Assembly: GCA_040394635.1 (NCBI GenBank)
Contig: JBEBRW010000001.1
Location: 186,001 to 250,000, forward strand
DNA: 64,000 nt
From: UBA5239 sp040394635
GTDB taxonomy: Bacteria; Verrucomicrobiota; Lentisphaeria; Victivallales; Victivallaceae
Direction: 5' to 3'
Shown: positions 50,651 through 59,705 of the stretch, in pieces
Numbering within the stretch: the first letter of the stretch is position 1
How the letters are laid out: every line of letters begins with the position of its first letter
The notes under the pieces: generated by a model
Database searches by the model: none
What the model was told of the DNA's origin: nothing
What the model saw: only the letters and a program-made list of their open reading frames with translations
Position numbers and translations under genes: made by a program

Positions 50651-51688
50651 ATGAAAAAACGACATATTTTAATCATCCTGACGGCGTGTTGCACCACGTA
50701 TATTTTCGGCGGATGGAAGGCGAATGTTTATCCGCCAGACGCGCGGTCCGAGGACACACGCGCGGAGATCCAATATGATGCAGCAGAACGCGGTTTTGCG
50801 ACATTTGAGGAGGCGCTTGATGAATTGGAAAAAGGCGATTATGTCACTCGATTGGAATGCGTAAGGTTACAACATTTCCAAGTTTTCGATCCGGTCTTTC
50901 AGGAAGAGGTTTTGACGGTGCTAAAAAAGACCGCGCCGCGCGAACTGGCCGAGGCGGAGCGTTCCGCCGGCAACATGCAAAACCCGAACGTGCTTGCACT
51001 TAGAAAACCCTTTGTGGACGCCGTGTTAATAACGCCGACCGTACAGAGAATCAACGCCGCGCTGGCGCCGTTTGGACGGTGCGTGACAAACGTCAACATC
51101 GGGGAGAAATTTCATATTGTCCGCAACCAGGGACGATCGCACTTCAGGAGTTTTTTAACGCTCACGATTGCCGACGCGTCGCCGCCGATCGTGGCCGCCG
51201 CGCGGAGCCAGGTTGGAAAGACGCTGGTGTATGATTCAGGCTACGCGCGCCTTGCATATCCGATGGGCGATGTGCCGATTGAAAAAGGTGTTTGTACGGA
51301 CGTGGTCATCCGCGCTTTGCGCGACGCATTGAAAATGGATTTGCAGCAGCTCGTGCATGAGGACATGACCGCCGCTTTTGCGGAATATCCGAAGAACTGG
51401 GGACTTGCCAGACCGGACCGCAACATCGACCACCGCCGCGTGCCGAACCTCCAAAAATATTTCGCGCGCAAAGGATTTTCAGTTGCGGTTTCAAAAAAAC
51501 CGGAGGATTACCTTCCGGGCGACCTGGTGACATGCACGGTGAATGGCAAACTGCCGCACATCATGATTGTGAGTGACCGGAAAACGGCGGCAGGCGTTCC
51601 ACTCACCATCCACAACATAGGCCGCGGCACGCAGGAGGAAGACCGGCTTTTCGACTTTCCGATCACGGGGCATTACCGTGTCAAATAA
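50651..51688 (+). CDS. DUF1287 protein, putative lipoprotein
   Basis: A 345-residue protein with an N-terminal hydrophobic segment ending in LTACC (residues 10-14), compatible with a lipobox, so it may be a membrane-anchored lipoprotein. Residues about 35-175 are unrecognised. The C-terminal ~160 residues match DUF1287, a fold related to NlpC/P60 cysteine hydrolases: GVCTDVVIRALRDAL (candidate catalytic Cys), a conserved DRNIDHRRVPNL, PEDYLPGDLVTC and LPHIMIVSD (candidate His). GGGAGGAG lies six bases before the ATG. It is flanked by gaps of 227 and 179 bases and belongs to no obvious operon. The substrate is unknown; peptidoglycan or an amide-linked surface polymer would fit the fold. Confidence 0.78.
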   Translation: MKKRHILIILTACCTTYIFGGWKANVYPPDARSEDTRAEIQYDAAERGFATFEEALDELEKGDYVTRLECVRLQHFQVFDPVFQEEVLTVLKKTAPRELAEAERSAGNMQNPNVLALRKPFVDAVLITPTVQRINAALAPFGRCVTNVNIGEKFHIVRNQGRSHFRSFLTLTIADASPPIVAAARSQVGKTLVYDSGYARLAYPMGDVPIEKGVCTDVVIRALRDALKMDLQQLVHEDMTAAFAEYPKNWGLARPDRNIDHRRVPNLQKYFARKGFSVAVSKKPEDYLPGDLVTCTVNGKLPHIMIVSDRKTAAGVPLTIHNIGRGTQEEDRLFDFPITGHYRVK

Positions 51689-51821
51689 TATTCCTTCACA
51701 CCTATGACAGCGCAATGCCGTGTCCCGCATCAACCGCGAGAAGACGGTTCTGTTTGCCTGATATATTTTATCCACTAATAAATTTTTTACAGTCAAGCAC
51801 AAGATTATTTTGCTCCGAGCC

Positions 51822-51849
51822 TTGAAAATTCGCGTTCCGATTGTAAGAT
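51822..51849 (+). promoter_or_regulatory. Weak promoter candidate for the Shango operon
   Basis: TTGAAA (51822-51827) and TAAGAT (51844-51849) with a 16-base spacer, about 18 bases before the putative start at 51868. Other AT-rich hexamers nearby are possible. The 179-base gap 51689-51867 contains nothing else recognisable. Confidence 0.3.
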
Positions 51850-51867
51850 ATAGAACCACGGAACGAG

Positions 51868-53340
51868 ATGTTTTGTGATCGGAAAAATTCTTGGACGATG
51901 CAAAAAATGTATGAAGACAAAGCAGCTAATATTGATGCGAATACTTCCAAAGTATACCGGGACGAACCCATACTCAGAAGTACGGCGTCGACGGCTAATT
52001 TCACCCCGCCCAGATACCGGGAAATGCGGAAAATCGCCGCCGGCTTCGACGTCTTCGGACAGCCCGACACCGTGATCTTTTATAAGCAGGGCAAGTTCAT
52101 GGAGGATTTCGAAGACGACTTCGATTACCGGGAGGAATTTGTCCTGTATTTTCCGACCTACCGCAGCATGAGCGACGCCCAGCTTCGCGGGTATTTCTCG
52201 TGGCGCACCAGATTGCGGCACGGCAACCTCGAGAGGACCTCGCTCTCCTTCGCATTTCTGTATGTTTATGAGCTGCTCAATCTGATTGGCGTGAGCTCGC
52301 CGGAAGAAGGTTTTCACAAGCTGAAACAATTCTGGGTCGAGTATGGGGAGATCGATGAAAAAATCACCCGTTACCTCAAAATATGGCTCAAGGATTATGT
52401 GGTGTACTATAATCTGGACAAATCGCTGCTCGATGATTTTTCGGATGCCCATTTCGATAACGCGGTTCTGACGTTGCTGAACCATAAATCGCATGATGCG
52501 GATGAACTGTTTCAGGCGCTGAATTCTTTATCGTCCTACAACCTCGAAAATTCCCGGTTCAGCAAACTCTATCCGGAGGATGTGAAAAATGTCACCTGCC
52601 GGGTTTTCGCCGAACTTTCGGATTATTACGACCGGAACCGCAAAAACAGTATCGACAAAAAGTTTTTCGGCGAAAACCGCTCGAGTTCCTACGCCATGTT
52701 CCGCTCCGCGGTGTTCTGCGACCGGCTGAAACGCCAGGACTTTGTTTATGAGATCAACAACATCTACCGCTACCGCTGCCAGGGCGGCAAATGGACCATG
52801 GAGCGGTTTTTCTGCTACAAAGGAAAAATCCAGCAGACCGGAGCATTGCTGAAAGCCATCGATTTCCTGATGCGCCAGAAATATTACTACCCCTCGACCT
52901 TGAAAACCGACAAAATAACCAAGGTCCATCAGAATATCATCAACAAAGAAATCGATGCTTATCTGGAAGAAAAAAGAAGAAATGCCCTGCCGAAAATCAG
53001 CATCGACGTCTCCAAACTGCACGGCATCCGGACCGCCTCGCTGGAGACGCAGAGCAAGCTGATCGTGGAGGAGCTGGACATTTTCGCCGAACCGGAAGAA
53101 GCGCCGGAAAATACGACAAATCTGAGCGCTCCGGAATATCAGTTCATGCGCTGCCTGCTCTCCGGCGCGGCTTATGAGGAAGTGCTGAAATCGAACCACC
53201 TGATTCTTTCCGTCGTGGTCGACTCTATCAACGAAAAACTCTTTGACACCTTTAACGATACGGTAATTGTTTGCGCTGGAGACGCCCCGGAACTGATCGA
53301 AGATTATATTGACGAGCTGAAAGGAATTATCGGAATATGA
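51868..53340 (+). CDS. sngA: TerB_N/TerB_C domain protein, Shango defence component SngA
   Basis: A 490-residue protein, first of a three-gene operon. The N-terminal ~55 residues look disordered. A TerB_N-type domain follows (about 65-270) with the signature YFPTYRSMSDAQLRGYFSWR starting at residue 94; residues about 350-488 fit the TerB_C domain. In the Shango anti-phage system a TerB-domain protein, an ATPase and a DEAD/DEAH helicase act together; the TerB partner is thought to link the system to sensing at the membrane, but its mechanism is not settled. The start is uncertain: ATG 51868 has a poor ribosome-binding site and ATG 51898 is possible. Its stop overlaps the next start (ATGA). Confidence 0.85.
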   Translation: MFCDRKNSWTMQKMYEDKAANIDANTSKVYRDEPILRSTASTANFTPPRYREMRKIAAGFDVFGQPDTVIFYKQGKFMEDFEDDFDYREEFVLYFPTYRSMSDAQLRGYFSWRTRLRHGNLERTSLSFAFLYVYELLNLIGVSSPEEGFHKLKQFWVEYGEIDEKITRYLKIWLKDYVVYYNLDKSLLDDFSDAHFDNAVLTLLNHKSHDADELFQALNSLSSYNLENSRFSKLYPEDVKNVTCRVFAELSDYYDRNRKNSIDKKFFGENRSSSYAMFRSAVFCDRLKRQDFVYEINNIYRYRCQGGKWTMERFFCYKGKIQQTGALLKAIDFLMRQKYYYPSTLKTDKITKVHQNIINKEIDAYLEEKRRNALPKISIDVSKLHGIRTASLETQSKLIVEELDIFAEPEEAPENTTNLSAPEYQFMRCLLSGAAYEEVLKSNHLILSVVVDSINEKLFDTFNDTVIVCAGDAPELIEDYIDELKGIIGI

Positions 53341-54653
53341 AAGTCCCCAGGAGAATATCGACGGTCATCATCAATTCACTGAAAGGCGGCGTGGTGCCGA
53401 GAATCGGGCTGCCGTATATCACCGTCGGCCGGGAATCGGAAATCAACGCACTGCTGCACGATGTCGATATCATCGCGGACGGCGGCGCATCTTTCCGCTT
53501 CATCGTCGGCAAATACGGCAGTGGAAAAAGCTTCCTGCTGCAGACGATCCGCAACTATGTGATGGACAAAAACTTCGTGGTGGCCGATGCCGACCTCTCG
53601 CCGGAGCGGCGGCTGCAGGGCACCCGGGGCCAGGGACTGGCCACCTACAAGGAACTCATTCAGAACATGTCCACCAAAACGCGGCCCGAGGGCGGCGCCC
53701 TCACCTTGATCCTGGACCGCTGGATCAGCAACATCCAGAGCGAAGCGGCCGTCGAAAGCGGGTTGACGCCCGCCGACAGCGGCTTCGGCAAACTGGTGGA
53801 AAAGAAAATCCACGAAGTGATCAGCTCCCTGAACGAAATGGTTCACGGGTTTGATTTCGCCCGGCTGCTGGTGATTTACTACCGCTCGTACATTGAGGGT
53901 GACGACGAGAGCAAAGCCAAGGTCGTGAAGTGGTTTCGCGGCGAGTATGTGAATAAAACGGAGGCTAAAGCCGAGCTCGGCGTCAACATCGTCATCACCG
54001 ACGACGACTGGTACGAATACATCAAACTTTTTGCCATGTTCCTGAAAAAGGCCGGGTACAACGGGTTGCTGATCCTGATCGACGAACTGGTCAATATTTA
54101 CAAGATCCCGAACAGCACGACCCGCCAGTACAATTACGAAAAAATCCTGACCATGTACAACGATACGCTGCAGGGCAAGGCCCGGTACCTCGGCATCATC
54201 ATGGGGGGCACGCCCCAGAGCATCGAGGACACCCGGCGGGGAATTTTCAGCTACGAAGCGCTGAAATCCCGGCTGGAAGAGGGACGCTTCGGCCGCGAGG
54301 GCATCAAGGACGTGCTGGCGCCGGTGATCAAACTGCTGCCGCTCACTTACGAAGAAATGCTGGTGCTCATCGAGAAGCTCGCCGGCATCCACGCCGGGCT
54401 CTTTGAGTACGAGCAGACGCTCACGCAGGACGACCTGATCAATTTCATCAAAATCGAATTCAGCCGTATCGGGGCGGACACGAAGCTTACTCCGCGCGAG
54501 GTGATCCGCGATTTCATCGAGCTGCTCAATATCGTGCATCAGAATCCCCATATCAATATCACCGAACTCCTGAGCTCGGAAAAATTCGAATATGCCAAAA
54601 CGGAGGTCGACAATGAAGCCCCCGAAAAGGCATTTGAAGAATTTGAGATTTGA
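53337..54653 (+). CDS. sngB: DUF2791/BrxD-like P-loop ATPase, Shango defence component SngB
   Basis: A 438-residue ATP-binding protein of the DUF2791 (BREX BrxD-like) type. An N-terminal RIGLPYITVGRESEINALL helix-strand precedes the Walker A motif GKYGSGKS (58-65). Walker B is LLILIDE (244-250; Asp249-Glu250). A conserved segment just after Walker A reads VVADADLSPERRLQG, and LGIIMGGTPQSIEDTRRGIFSYEAL follows Walker B, as in this family. It is translationally coupled to sngA (ATGA overlap) and followed 9 bases later by the helicase gene. In BREX type 2 a related pair (BrxD plus BrxHI helicase) occurs, but no other BREX gene is present here. Confidence 0.9.
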   Translation: MKVPRRISTVIINSLKGGVVPRIGLPYITVGRESEINALLHDVDIIADGGASFRFIVGKYGSGKSFLLQTIRNYVMDKNFVVADADLSPERRLQGTRGQGLATYKELIQNMSTKTRPEGGALTLILDRWISNIQSEAAVESGLTPADSGFGKLVEKKIHEVISSLNEMVHGFDFARLLVIYYRSYIEGDDESKAKVVKWFRGEYVNKTEAKAELGVNIVITDDDWYEYIKLFAMFLKKAGYNGLLILIDELVNIYKIPNSTTRQYNYEKILTMYNDTLQGKARYLGIIMGGTPQSIEDTRRGIFSYEALKSRLEEGRFGREGIKDVLAPVIKLLPLTYEEMLVLIEKLAGIHAGLFEYEQTLTQDDLINFIKIEFSRIGADTKLTPREVIRDFIELLNIVHQNPHINITELLSSEKFEYAKTEVDNEAPEKAFEEFEI

Positions 54654-54662
54654 GGTGCGCCA

Positions 54663-56900
54663 ATGAGTATTTACCAGCGTTACGCGCCATTCATTCAGGA
54701 TTTCATTTATCAGAATAACTGGGAGGCGCTGCGGGCGATCCAGGTCGCCGCCGGCGACGCGGTGTTCAATACCGACGACAACATCCTGCTCTCCGCCTCC
54801 ACCGCGTCAGGCAAAACCGAGGCTGCGTTTTTCCCCATCCTGACGCTGTTCACCGAGGACCCGCCAAGGTCGGTCGGCGCCATCTATATCGGCCCGCTGA
54901 AGGCCCTGATCAACGACCAATTCATGCGCCTGAACGATCTGTGCCGCGAGGCGGATATCCCCGTCTGGCACTGGCACGGCGATGTGGCACAGTCGCACAA
55001 AAACAAGCTGCTGAAAAATCCATCCGGCATCCTTCAGATCACCCCCGAATCCCTGGAAGCGCTGCTGCTTCACAAGCATTCCTATATCGCCCGGTTGTTC
55101 GGCGATCTGCGGTTTATCGTGATCGACGAGGTCCATTCGCTGATGCGCGGCGACCGCGGCGGACAAACCCTCTGCCTGATCGAGCGGCTATCGAAACTGG
55201 CCGGAGTGAATCCGAGGCGAATCGGCCTCTCCGCCACCATCGGCGACCTGGAAAATACCGGCAAATTTCTCTCCTCCGGCACGGGCCGGAATATCACCAT
55301 CCCCAGAATCGAGGCCAAGGGCGCCAAATGGCGGCTCTCCATGGAGCATTTTTACCTTCAGGGCACGCAATCGGCGGAGGACAAGGAGCTCCCCGAGACA
55401 TTGCCGGTGCTGGATATGGCGACCGATACCGCGCCGAAAAACGCCGACCCCGGGATGGGCTATATCTTCGAGCACACGCGGGGTAAAAAGTGCCTGGTCT
55501 TCGTCAATTCCCGCGAGGAATGCGAGGCGGTCACCACTACGCTGCGCCAGTATTGTGAGGCGAATCATGAGCCGGACCGTTTTCTGATCCATCATGGCAA
55601 TCTCTCCACCTCTTACCGCGAGACCGCCGAAGCCGTCATGAAGGACGACGAGCAGTTCCAGACCACGGTCACCACCGCCACGCTCGAACTGGGCATCGAC
55701 ATCGGCCGGCTGGAGCGCGCCTTTCAGATCGACGCTCCGTTCACGGTATCGTCGTTCCTGCAGCGGATGGGGCGCACCGGCCGCCGGGACCTGCCGCCTG
55801 AAATGTGGTTCGTCATCCGCGAGGAACAACCGGAATCCCGCGCCATGCTGCCGGTCACCATCCCGTGGACCTTGATCCAGGGAGTCGCCCTGATTCAGCT
55901 CTACCGCGAGGAACGCTGGGTGGAACCGCCGAAGCTGGACCGCCTGCCCTTCAGCCTGCTGTATCACCAGACCATGTGCACGCTGGCCTCCTGTGGCGAA
56001 ATGTCGCCGGCGGCACTCGCCTCGCGCGTGCTTTCGCTGAGCTATTTCCACCGGATCACCCAGGATGACTACAAACTCCTGCTGAAGCACCTCGTAGAGG
56101 CGGAGCATATTCAGAAAACCGAGGAAGGCGGGCTGATCGTCGGATTGAGCGGAGAACGCCAGACCAACTCTTTCAAGTTTTACGCCGTATTCAAGGAAAA
56201 CGAGGAATACACCGTGCGCAGCCATTCGCAGGAACTGGGCACGATCGTGCTGCCGCCGCCCGTCGGGGAAAAAATCGCCCTCGCCGGACACGTATGGATC
56301 GTGGAGGAAGTCGACCACAAGCGCCACCTGATTTATTGCGAACAGGTCAAGGGCAAAGTTCCGGCGTATTTCGGCCAGTGCCCCGGCGACATCAATACCA
56401 AAGTGCTTGAACGCATGAAAGAGGTTCTGCGCCAGGATACTGTCTACCCGTATCTGATGAAAAATGCGGCGGCGAGGCTGATCGAAGCCCGGCACACCGC
56501 GGTCAACTCCGGCATGACGGAAGAGCCGCTCATTTGCCTCGGCGGGGATATGTGGTGCCTCTTTCCGTGGCTCGGGACTTACGCATTTCTGGCGCTGGAG
56601 CGCTTCATCAAAATCAAATGCGCGCCGCTGCTCGGCCTCTCCGCGCTGGACTCTTCGCGGCCATACTTCATTCAGTTCAAAATGAAAGCCTCGAAAGAGG
56701 AGTTTTTCCACGTGCTGAGTGAAATGGAAAAGCAGCCGCTCGACCCCATGGAGCTGATCTACAAAGGCGAACTGCCGCTATTCGAAAAATACGACGAATT
56801 TCTCCCCGCCGAACTGGTCAAAAAAGGCTTCGCCCACGGCATTCTCGGCATCGACGAAATGAAAATGCGCATCCGCAGCATTTGCCACGGACGCGCCTGA
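54663..56900 (+). CDS. sngC: DEAD/DEAH-box superfamily 2 helicase, Shango defence component SngC
   Basis: A 745-residue Lhr-like SF2 helicase. Motif I is STASGKTE (46-53), with Lys51 for ATP binding; motif II is DEVH (155-158); motif III is SAT (190-192). The second RecA domain carries FVNSREEC, HHGNLS, a TATLELGIDIG motif V and QRMGRTGR (367-374, motif VI with arginine finger). A winged-helix and C-terminal domain (about 440-745) complete it. GAGGTG overlaps the upstream stop and serves as ribosome-binding site for the ATG at 54663. The helicase presumably processes phage DNA in concert with the ATPase. The gene ends 11 bases from the convergent dehydrogenase gene. Confidence 0.92.
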   Translation: MSIYQRYAPFIQDFIYQNNWEALRAIQVAAGDAVFNTDDNILLSASTASGKTEAAFFPILTLFTEDPPRSVGAIYIGPLKALINDQFMRLNDLCREADIPVWHWHGDVAQSHKNKLLKNPSGILQITPESLEALLLHKHSYIARLFGDLRFIVIDEVHSLMRGDRGGQTLCLIERLSKLAGVNPRRIGLSATIGDLENTGKFLSSGTGRNITIPRIEAKGAKWRLSMEHFYLQGTQSAEDKELPETLPVLDMATDTAPKNADPGMGYIFEHTRGKKCLVFVNSREECEAVTTTLRQYCEANHEPDRFLIHHGNLSTSYRETAEAVMKDDEQFQTTVTTATLELGIDIGRLERAFQIDAPFTVSSFLQRMGRTGRRDLPPEMWFVIREEQPESRAMLPVTIPWTLIQGVALIQLYREERWVEPPKLDRLPFSLLYHQTMCTLASCGEMSPAALASRVLSLSYFHRITQDDYKLLLKHLVEAEHIQKTEEGGLIVGLSGERQTNSFKFYAVFKENEEYTVRSHSQELGTIVLPPPVGEKIALAGHVWIVEEVDHKRHLIYCEQVKGKVPAYFGQCPGDINTKVLERMKEVLRQDTVYPYLMKNAAARLIEARHTAVNSGMTEEPLICLGGDMWCLFPWLGTYAFLALERFIKIKCAPLLGLSALDSSRPYFIQFKMKASKEEFFHVLSEMEKQPLDPMELIYKGELPLFEKYDEFLPAELVKKGFAHGILGIDEMKMRIRSICHGRA

Positions 56901-56911
56901 AACAACTACGG

Positions 56912-57904
56912 TTACAGTTCGACTTCGCGCTTTGAGAGAGCGGATTTTTCTTCGGCCAGGGCGATCCGGATGGATTCCCGGGTGCTCTCCGGGGAGCATT
57001 GCTCCGGGGCCCGGTTATTCAGGATGCATTCGGCGAAATAGGCGATCTCGACTCCGTAGGCATCCTCTTCCGACACCGTCAGCTCCTCCATCGCTTCATC
57101 GGGACGGGCCACGGTGAGTTTGCCGTCGATCAGCTCCACGGTCGCCTGTTCAAATATCGCGGCCGCGCTGTTGTGCCAGCCGCCGCGGCACCAGCTTGCT
57201 TCCGCATTGACAATCGGGCCGCCCGAGTAAATGTAGGTGGTCATGAGATCGTCGATCCCGCCGGTGGCACGCGAAATGCCGCAGGTGCGGACCGATTCCG
57301 GGACACCCAGCAGGTAATTCACGAAATCCGTGTCGTGCAGATGCAGGTCCAGGAGCGCGCCCCCGCTGCACGCGGCGTCACGGTACCAGGCGGCGGAGGG
57401 CAGCGAACTGTTGCGCCGCAGGTCCAGCCGCAGGAGCCGGCCGTATTTCCCGGAGTCATATGCGTCTTTGATAGCATTGAAGGCGCCCATGAAGCGCAGA
57501 CACTGCGCAACCATCAGTTTTTTCCCGGTTGCGCGGGCGACGCGGAGCATTTCGTCGGCCTGCTTTGTCGTGCGCGCCATCGGTTTCTCGACCAGCACGT
57601 GGAAACCGTCCTTCATGGCCCGGATCGCGTATTCGGCATGGAGGTGGCACGGCAGGCAGATATCGATGAAATCCGGCTTTTCATGAGAGATCATATCCTC
57701 ATAAGAAAGATACTGCTTCACGTCGGCCAAAGAGGCCTCGCCGCTGCTGCCAATGTTGATGCTGACGGAAAGATTCTCGAACTGTTTTTCATCGATATCG
57801 CAAATCGCGACCAGTTCACAATTCACCTGATCTTTGTAGCGGGCCGCGTGATAATGCCCCATACCGCCGAATCCGAGCAACGCAACTTTCAGTTTTTCAG
57901 CCAT
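56912..57904 (-). CDS. Gfo/Idh/MocA-family oxidoreductase
   Basis: A 330-residue NAD(P)-dependent sugar or inositol dehydrogenase. The Rossmann motif GFGGMG is at residues 12-17, and the family hallmark VEKPMA is near 105-110, followed by the C-terminal alpha/beta substrate domain (FIDICLPCHLHAEYA, LDLHLHDTDFVNYLLG). It is the second gene of a minus-strand operon, starting 7 bases after the isomerase stop, with AGGATGA as ribosome-binding site. The pairing of this family with an AP-endonuclease-2-type isomerase is typical of inositol, keto-sugar or glycoside oxidation pathways. The substrate is not identifiable. Confidence 0.9.
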   Translation of the reverse strand: MAEKLKVALLGFGGMGHYHAARYKDQVNCELVAICDIDEKQFENLSVSINIGSSGEASLADVKQYLSYEDMISHEKPDFIDICLPCHLHAEYAIRAMKDGFHVLVEKPMARTTKQADEMLRVARATGKKLMVAQCLRFMGAFNAIKDAYDSGKYGRLLRLDLRRNSSLPSAAWYRDAACSGGALLDLHLHDTDFVNYLLGVPESVRTCGISRATGGIDDLMTTYIYSGGPIVNAEASWCRGGWHNSAAAIFEQATVELIDGKLTVARPDEAMEELTVSEEDAYGVEIAYFAECILNNRAPEQCSPESTRESIRIALAEEKSALSKREVEL

Positions 57905-57911
57905 TTGCGCT

Positions 57912-58757
57912 TCATCCTATTTTTGCTTTGAGGAAATTCATGGCCAGCCGGATATCGCCGGCGGGGTCGTCGCCGCATTCGCGCTCGATGGTCAGGAAAC
58001 CATTGAACCCGGCCTTCTTGAGTGCGGCCAGGTATTCATCCCACGGCACCTGCCCCTGCCCCAGCGGAACTTCTTTGTATTCGGCCGGAGCTTCCGCGAA
58101 AACGCGTTTGGAGCCATCCGGATTGCGCATGCCGTATACGGCCGCGGCCGAGCCCGGAGAAACGTTCACCCCGTCCTTGGCGTGCGTGTGAACGATGTAT
58201 TTGCCCAGCACCTCGACGGCATGCACCGGGTCCACGCAAGAAACCATGCGCAGGTTCGCCGGGTCCAGGTTTACGCCGAGCCCTTTGGAGCCGACGTCCT
58301 CAATGAACATTTTCAACACTTCCGCCTTTTCCGGCCCGGTCTCGATCGCAAATGTCACGCCACGGGCGGCCGAATACTCCGCGGCATAGCCGATGGACTT
58401 GATCATCAACGGATAAACCGGATCGTTCCGGTCCTCCGGCACGACTCCGATATGGGTGGTAATCACTTTCGTGCCGAGCTTGACCGCGATATCGGCAATG
58501 CGGCAAAGCAGTTCGGCGCGCTCCATCCCCTCGCCTTCCACATGAAAGGGATCGCCGCCGAAATCGCCGCAGACCGCCGAAATTTCCAACTTATTCGCCC
58601 GGCATTTCTCCCGGATCTCATTCAACTGCTCATCCGTATAATCGAGAAACTCTTTTTTCATGCCGATCTGAACACCCTGAAGCCCCATCTCCGCCGCCGC
58701 ATCCAGCGCTTCCATGAGAGGTTTCCGAAATGATTCAACAAGAACTCCGATTTTCAT
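57912..58757 (-). CDS. Sugar phosphate isomerase/epimerase (AP endonuclease 2-type TIM barrel)
   Basis: A 281-residue xylose-isomerase-like TIM-barrel protein. Features include MKIGVLVESFRKPLMEALDAAAEMGLQGVQIG at the N-terminus (two segments), KVITTHIGVVPED, VTFAIETGP with a metal-ligand Glu, LGVNLDPANL with Asp, IVHTHAKDG with His and GFLTIERECG with the last Glu, giving the usual four-ligand metal site. It heads the operon with the Gfo/Idh/MocA oxidoreductase and is divergent from an AraC gene. AAGGGA precedes the ATG. Likely role: isomerising the oxidised sugar made by its partner. Confidence 0.9.
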   Translation of the reverse strand: MKIGVLVESFRKPLMEALDAAAEMGLQGVQIGMKKEFLDYTDEQLNEIREKCRANKLEISAVCGDFGGDPFHVEGEGMERAELLCRIADIAVKLGTKVITTHIGVVPEDRNDPVYPLMIKSIGYAAEYSAARGVTFAIETGPEKAEVLKMFIEDVGSKGLGVNLDPANLRMVSCVDPVHAVEVLGKYIVHTHAKDGVNVSPGSAAAVYGMRNPDGSKRVFAEAPAEYKEVPLGQGQVPWDEYLAALKKAGFNGFLTIERECGDDPAGDIRLAMNFLKAKIG

Positions 58758-58778
58758 ATGCTTTCCCTTATTGTTTGG

Positions 58779-58797
58779 ATAAATGCATTTGCATTTT
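58779..58797. promoter_or_regulatory. AAATGCATTT palindrome in the isomerase/AraC intergenic region
   Basis: AAATGCATTT (58781-58790) is a perfect 10-base palindrome within AAATGCATTTGCATTTTT, which also gives an AAATGC/GCATTT inverted repeat. It lies 24 bases upstream of the isomerase start. The same decamer forms the core of the operator candidate at 25230-25245. Confidence 0.4.
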
Positions 58798-58838
58798 TAG
58801 CGATACCTATTAATTTACAGCATATATAAAAATATCAA

Positions 58839-59705
58839 ATGGATAAAAACAGCATGCTTGATGACAAAAAAATCAGTATTCACCGGATGCCGCAGGATAT
58901 TGTGAAGCACCAAATCCACCAGCAATACGGTTTATGGCTCATCAGCGGCGGCTCATCGAGTCCGGGCGGGCCGAAAAATTCGTTTCCCGGCTGCGCCCCC
59001 CGCACATTCGAGTTTTACTCCATTTCCCATATGTTCGAGGGGCACGGCAAATTATGGCTCGCACCGGGCGTCGAGCAGGAGGTGAAAGCCGGCGAATGCA
59101 TTGTCATCACCCCCGGTACCATCAACCGTTACGGCGGCCACAACGATGTGTACCAGGAGGACAACCTCACGTTCTGCGGTCCGGTGGCGGACATGCTGAT
59201 GCAGGCCGGGGTTATTTCAAACGGCGTATTTCCACTGGGCAAGGAACGGCGCCTGCTGCCGATCCAGGCTTATATGCTCGACCCGACCGTAAATTCACAG
59301 ATCAAAGCCAATATCGAACTCCAGCGCCTGCTGGTCGACATCTACCTGGAGAAATGCTCCTCGGAACGCGAGGAATATCCGCAGTTCGAAAAACTGCTCC
59401 GCCGCATCCGGGAGAATCCTCAGCAGTGGTGGACCGTTTCCGACATGGCGGACCAGTGCAATCTGAGCCGCGACCAGTTCCGCCGGGTCTTTCATCAGCG
59501 GACCGGCATCAACCCGAAGCTTTTCATCGACCGCTCGAAGCTAAACAAAGCGGCGGAAATGCTGATCAACACCAGAAACAGCATTGCCGAAATCGCCGCC
59601 AGGTTCGGTTATGAAGACCAATACCATTTTTCACGCCGCTTCAAGTCCATCTTCGGGATATCCCCCAGCCGGTATCGCGAAACCATGAATCCAAACAATA
59701 AATAA
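58839..59705 (+). CDS. AraC-family transcriptional regulator
   Basis: A 288-residue regulator with an N-terminal cupin-like sensory domain (EFYSISHMFEGHGKLWLAPG, then VKAGECIVITPGTINRYGG) and a C-terminal AraC double helix-turn-helix (WTVSDMADQCNLSRDQFRRVF and SIAEIAARFGYEDQYHFSRRF, ending SPSRYRE). It is divergent from the isomerase/dehydrogenase operon by 81 bases and is its probable regulator. No good ribosome-binding site precedes ATG 58839; ATG 58854 is an alternative. Confidence 0.9.
   Translation: MDKNSMLDDKKISIHRMPQDIVKHQIHQQYGLWLISGGSSSPGGPKNSFPGCAPRTFEFYSISHMFEGHGKLWLAPGVEQEVKAGECIVITPGTINRYGGHNDVYQEDNLTFCGPVADMLMQAGVISNGVFPLGKERRLLPIQAYMLDPTVNSQIKANIELQRLLVDIYLEKCSSEREEYPQFEKLLRRIRENPQQWWTVSDMADQCNLSRDQFRRVFHQRTGINPKLFIDRSKLNKAAEMLINTRNSIAEIAARFGYEDQYHFSRRFKSIFGISPSRYRETMNPNNK

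Noticed and set aside
51868..53340. Tellurite-resistance protein label for the TerB-domain gene
   Set aside because: TerB_N/TerB_C alone does not imply tellurite resistance, no terZ/terD/terC genes are nearby, and the ATPase-helicase neighbours point to Shango.
53337..56900. BREX system based on the BrxD-like ATPase and helicase
   Set aside because: No pglX methyltransferase, pglZ phosphatase or other BREX gene is present, and the TerB gene matches Shango instead.
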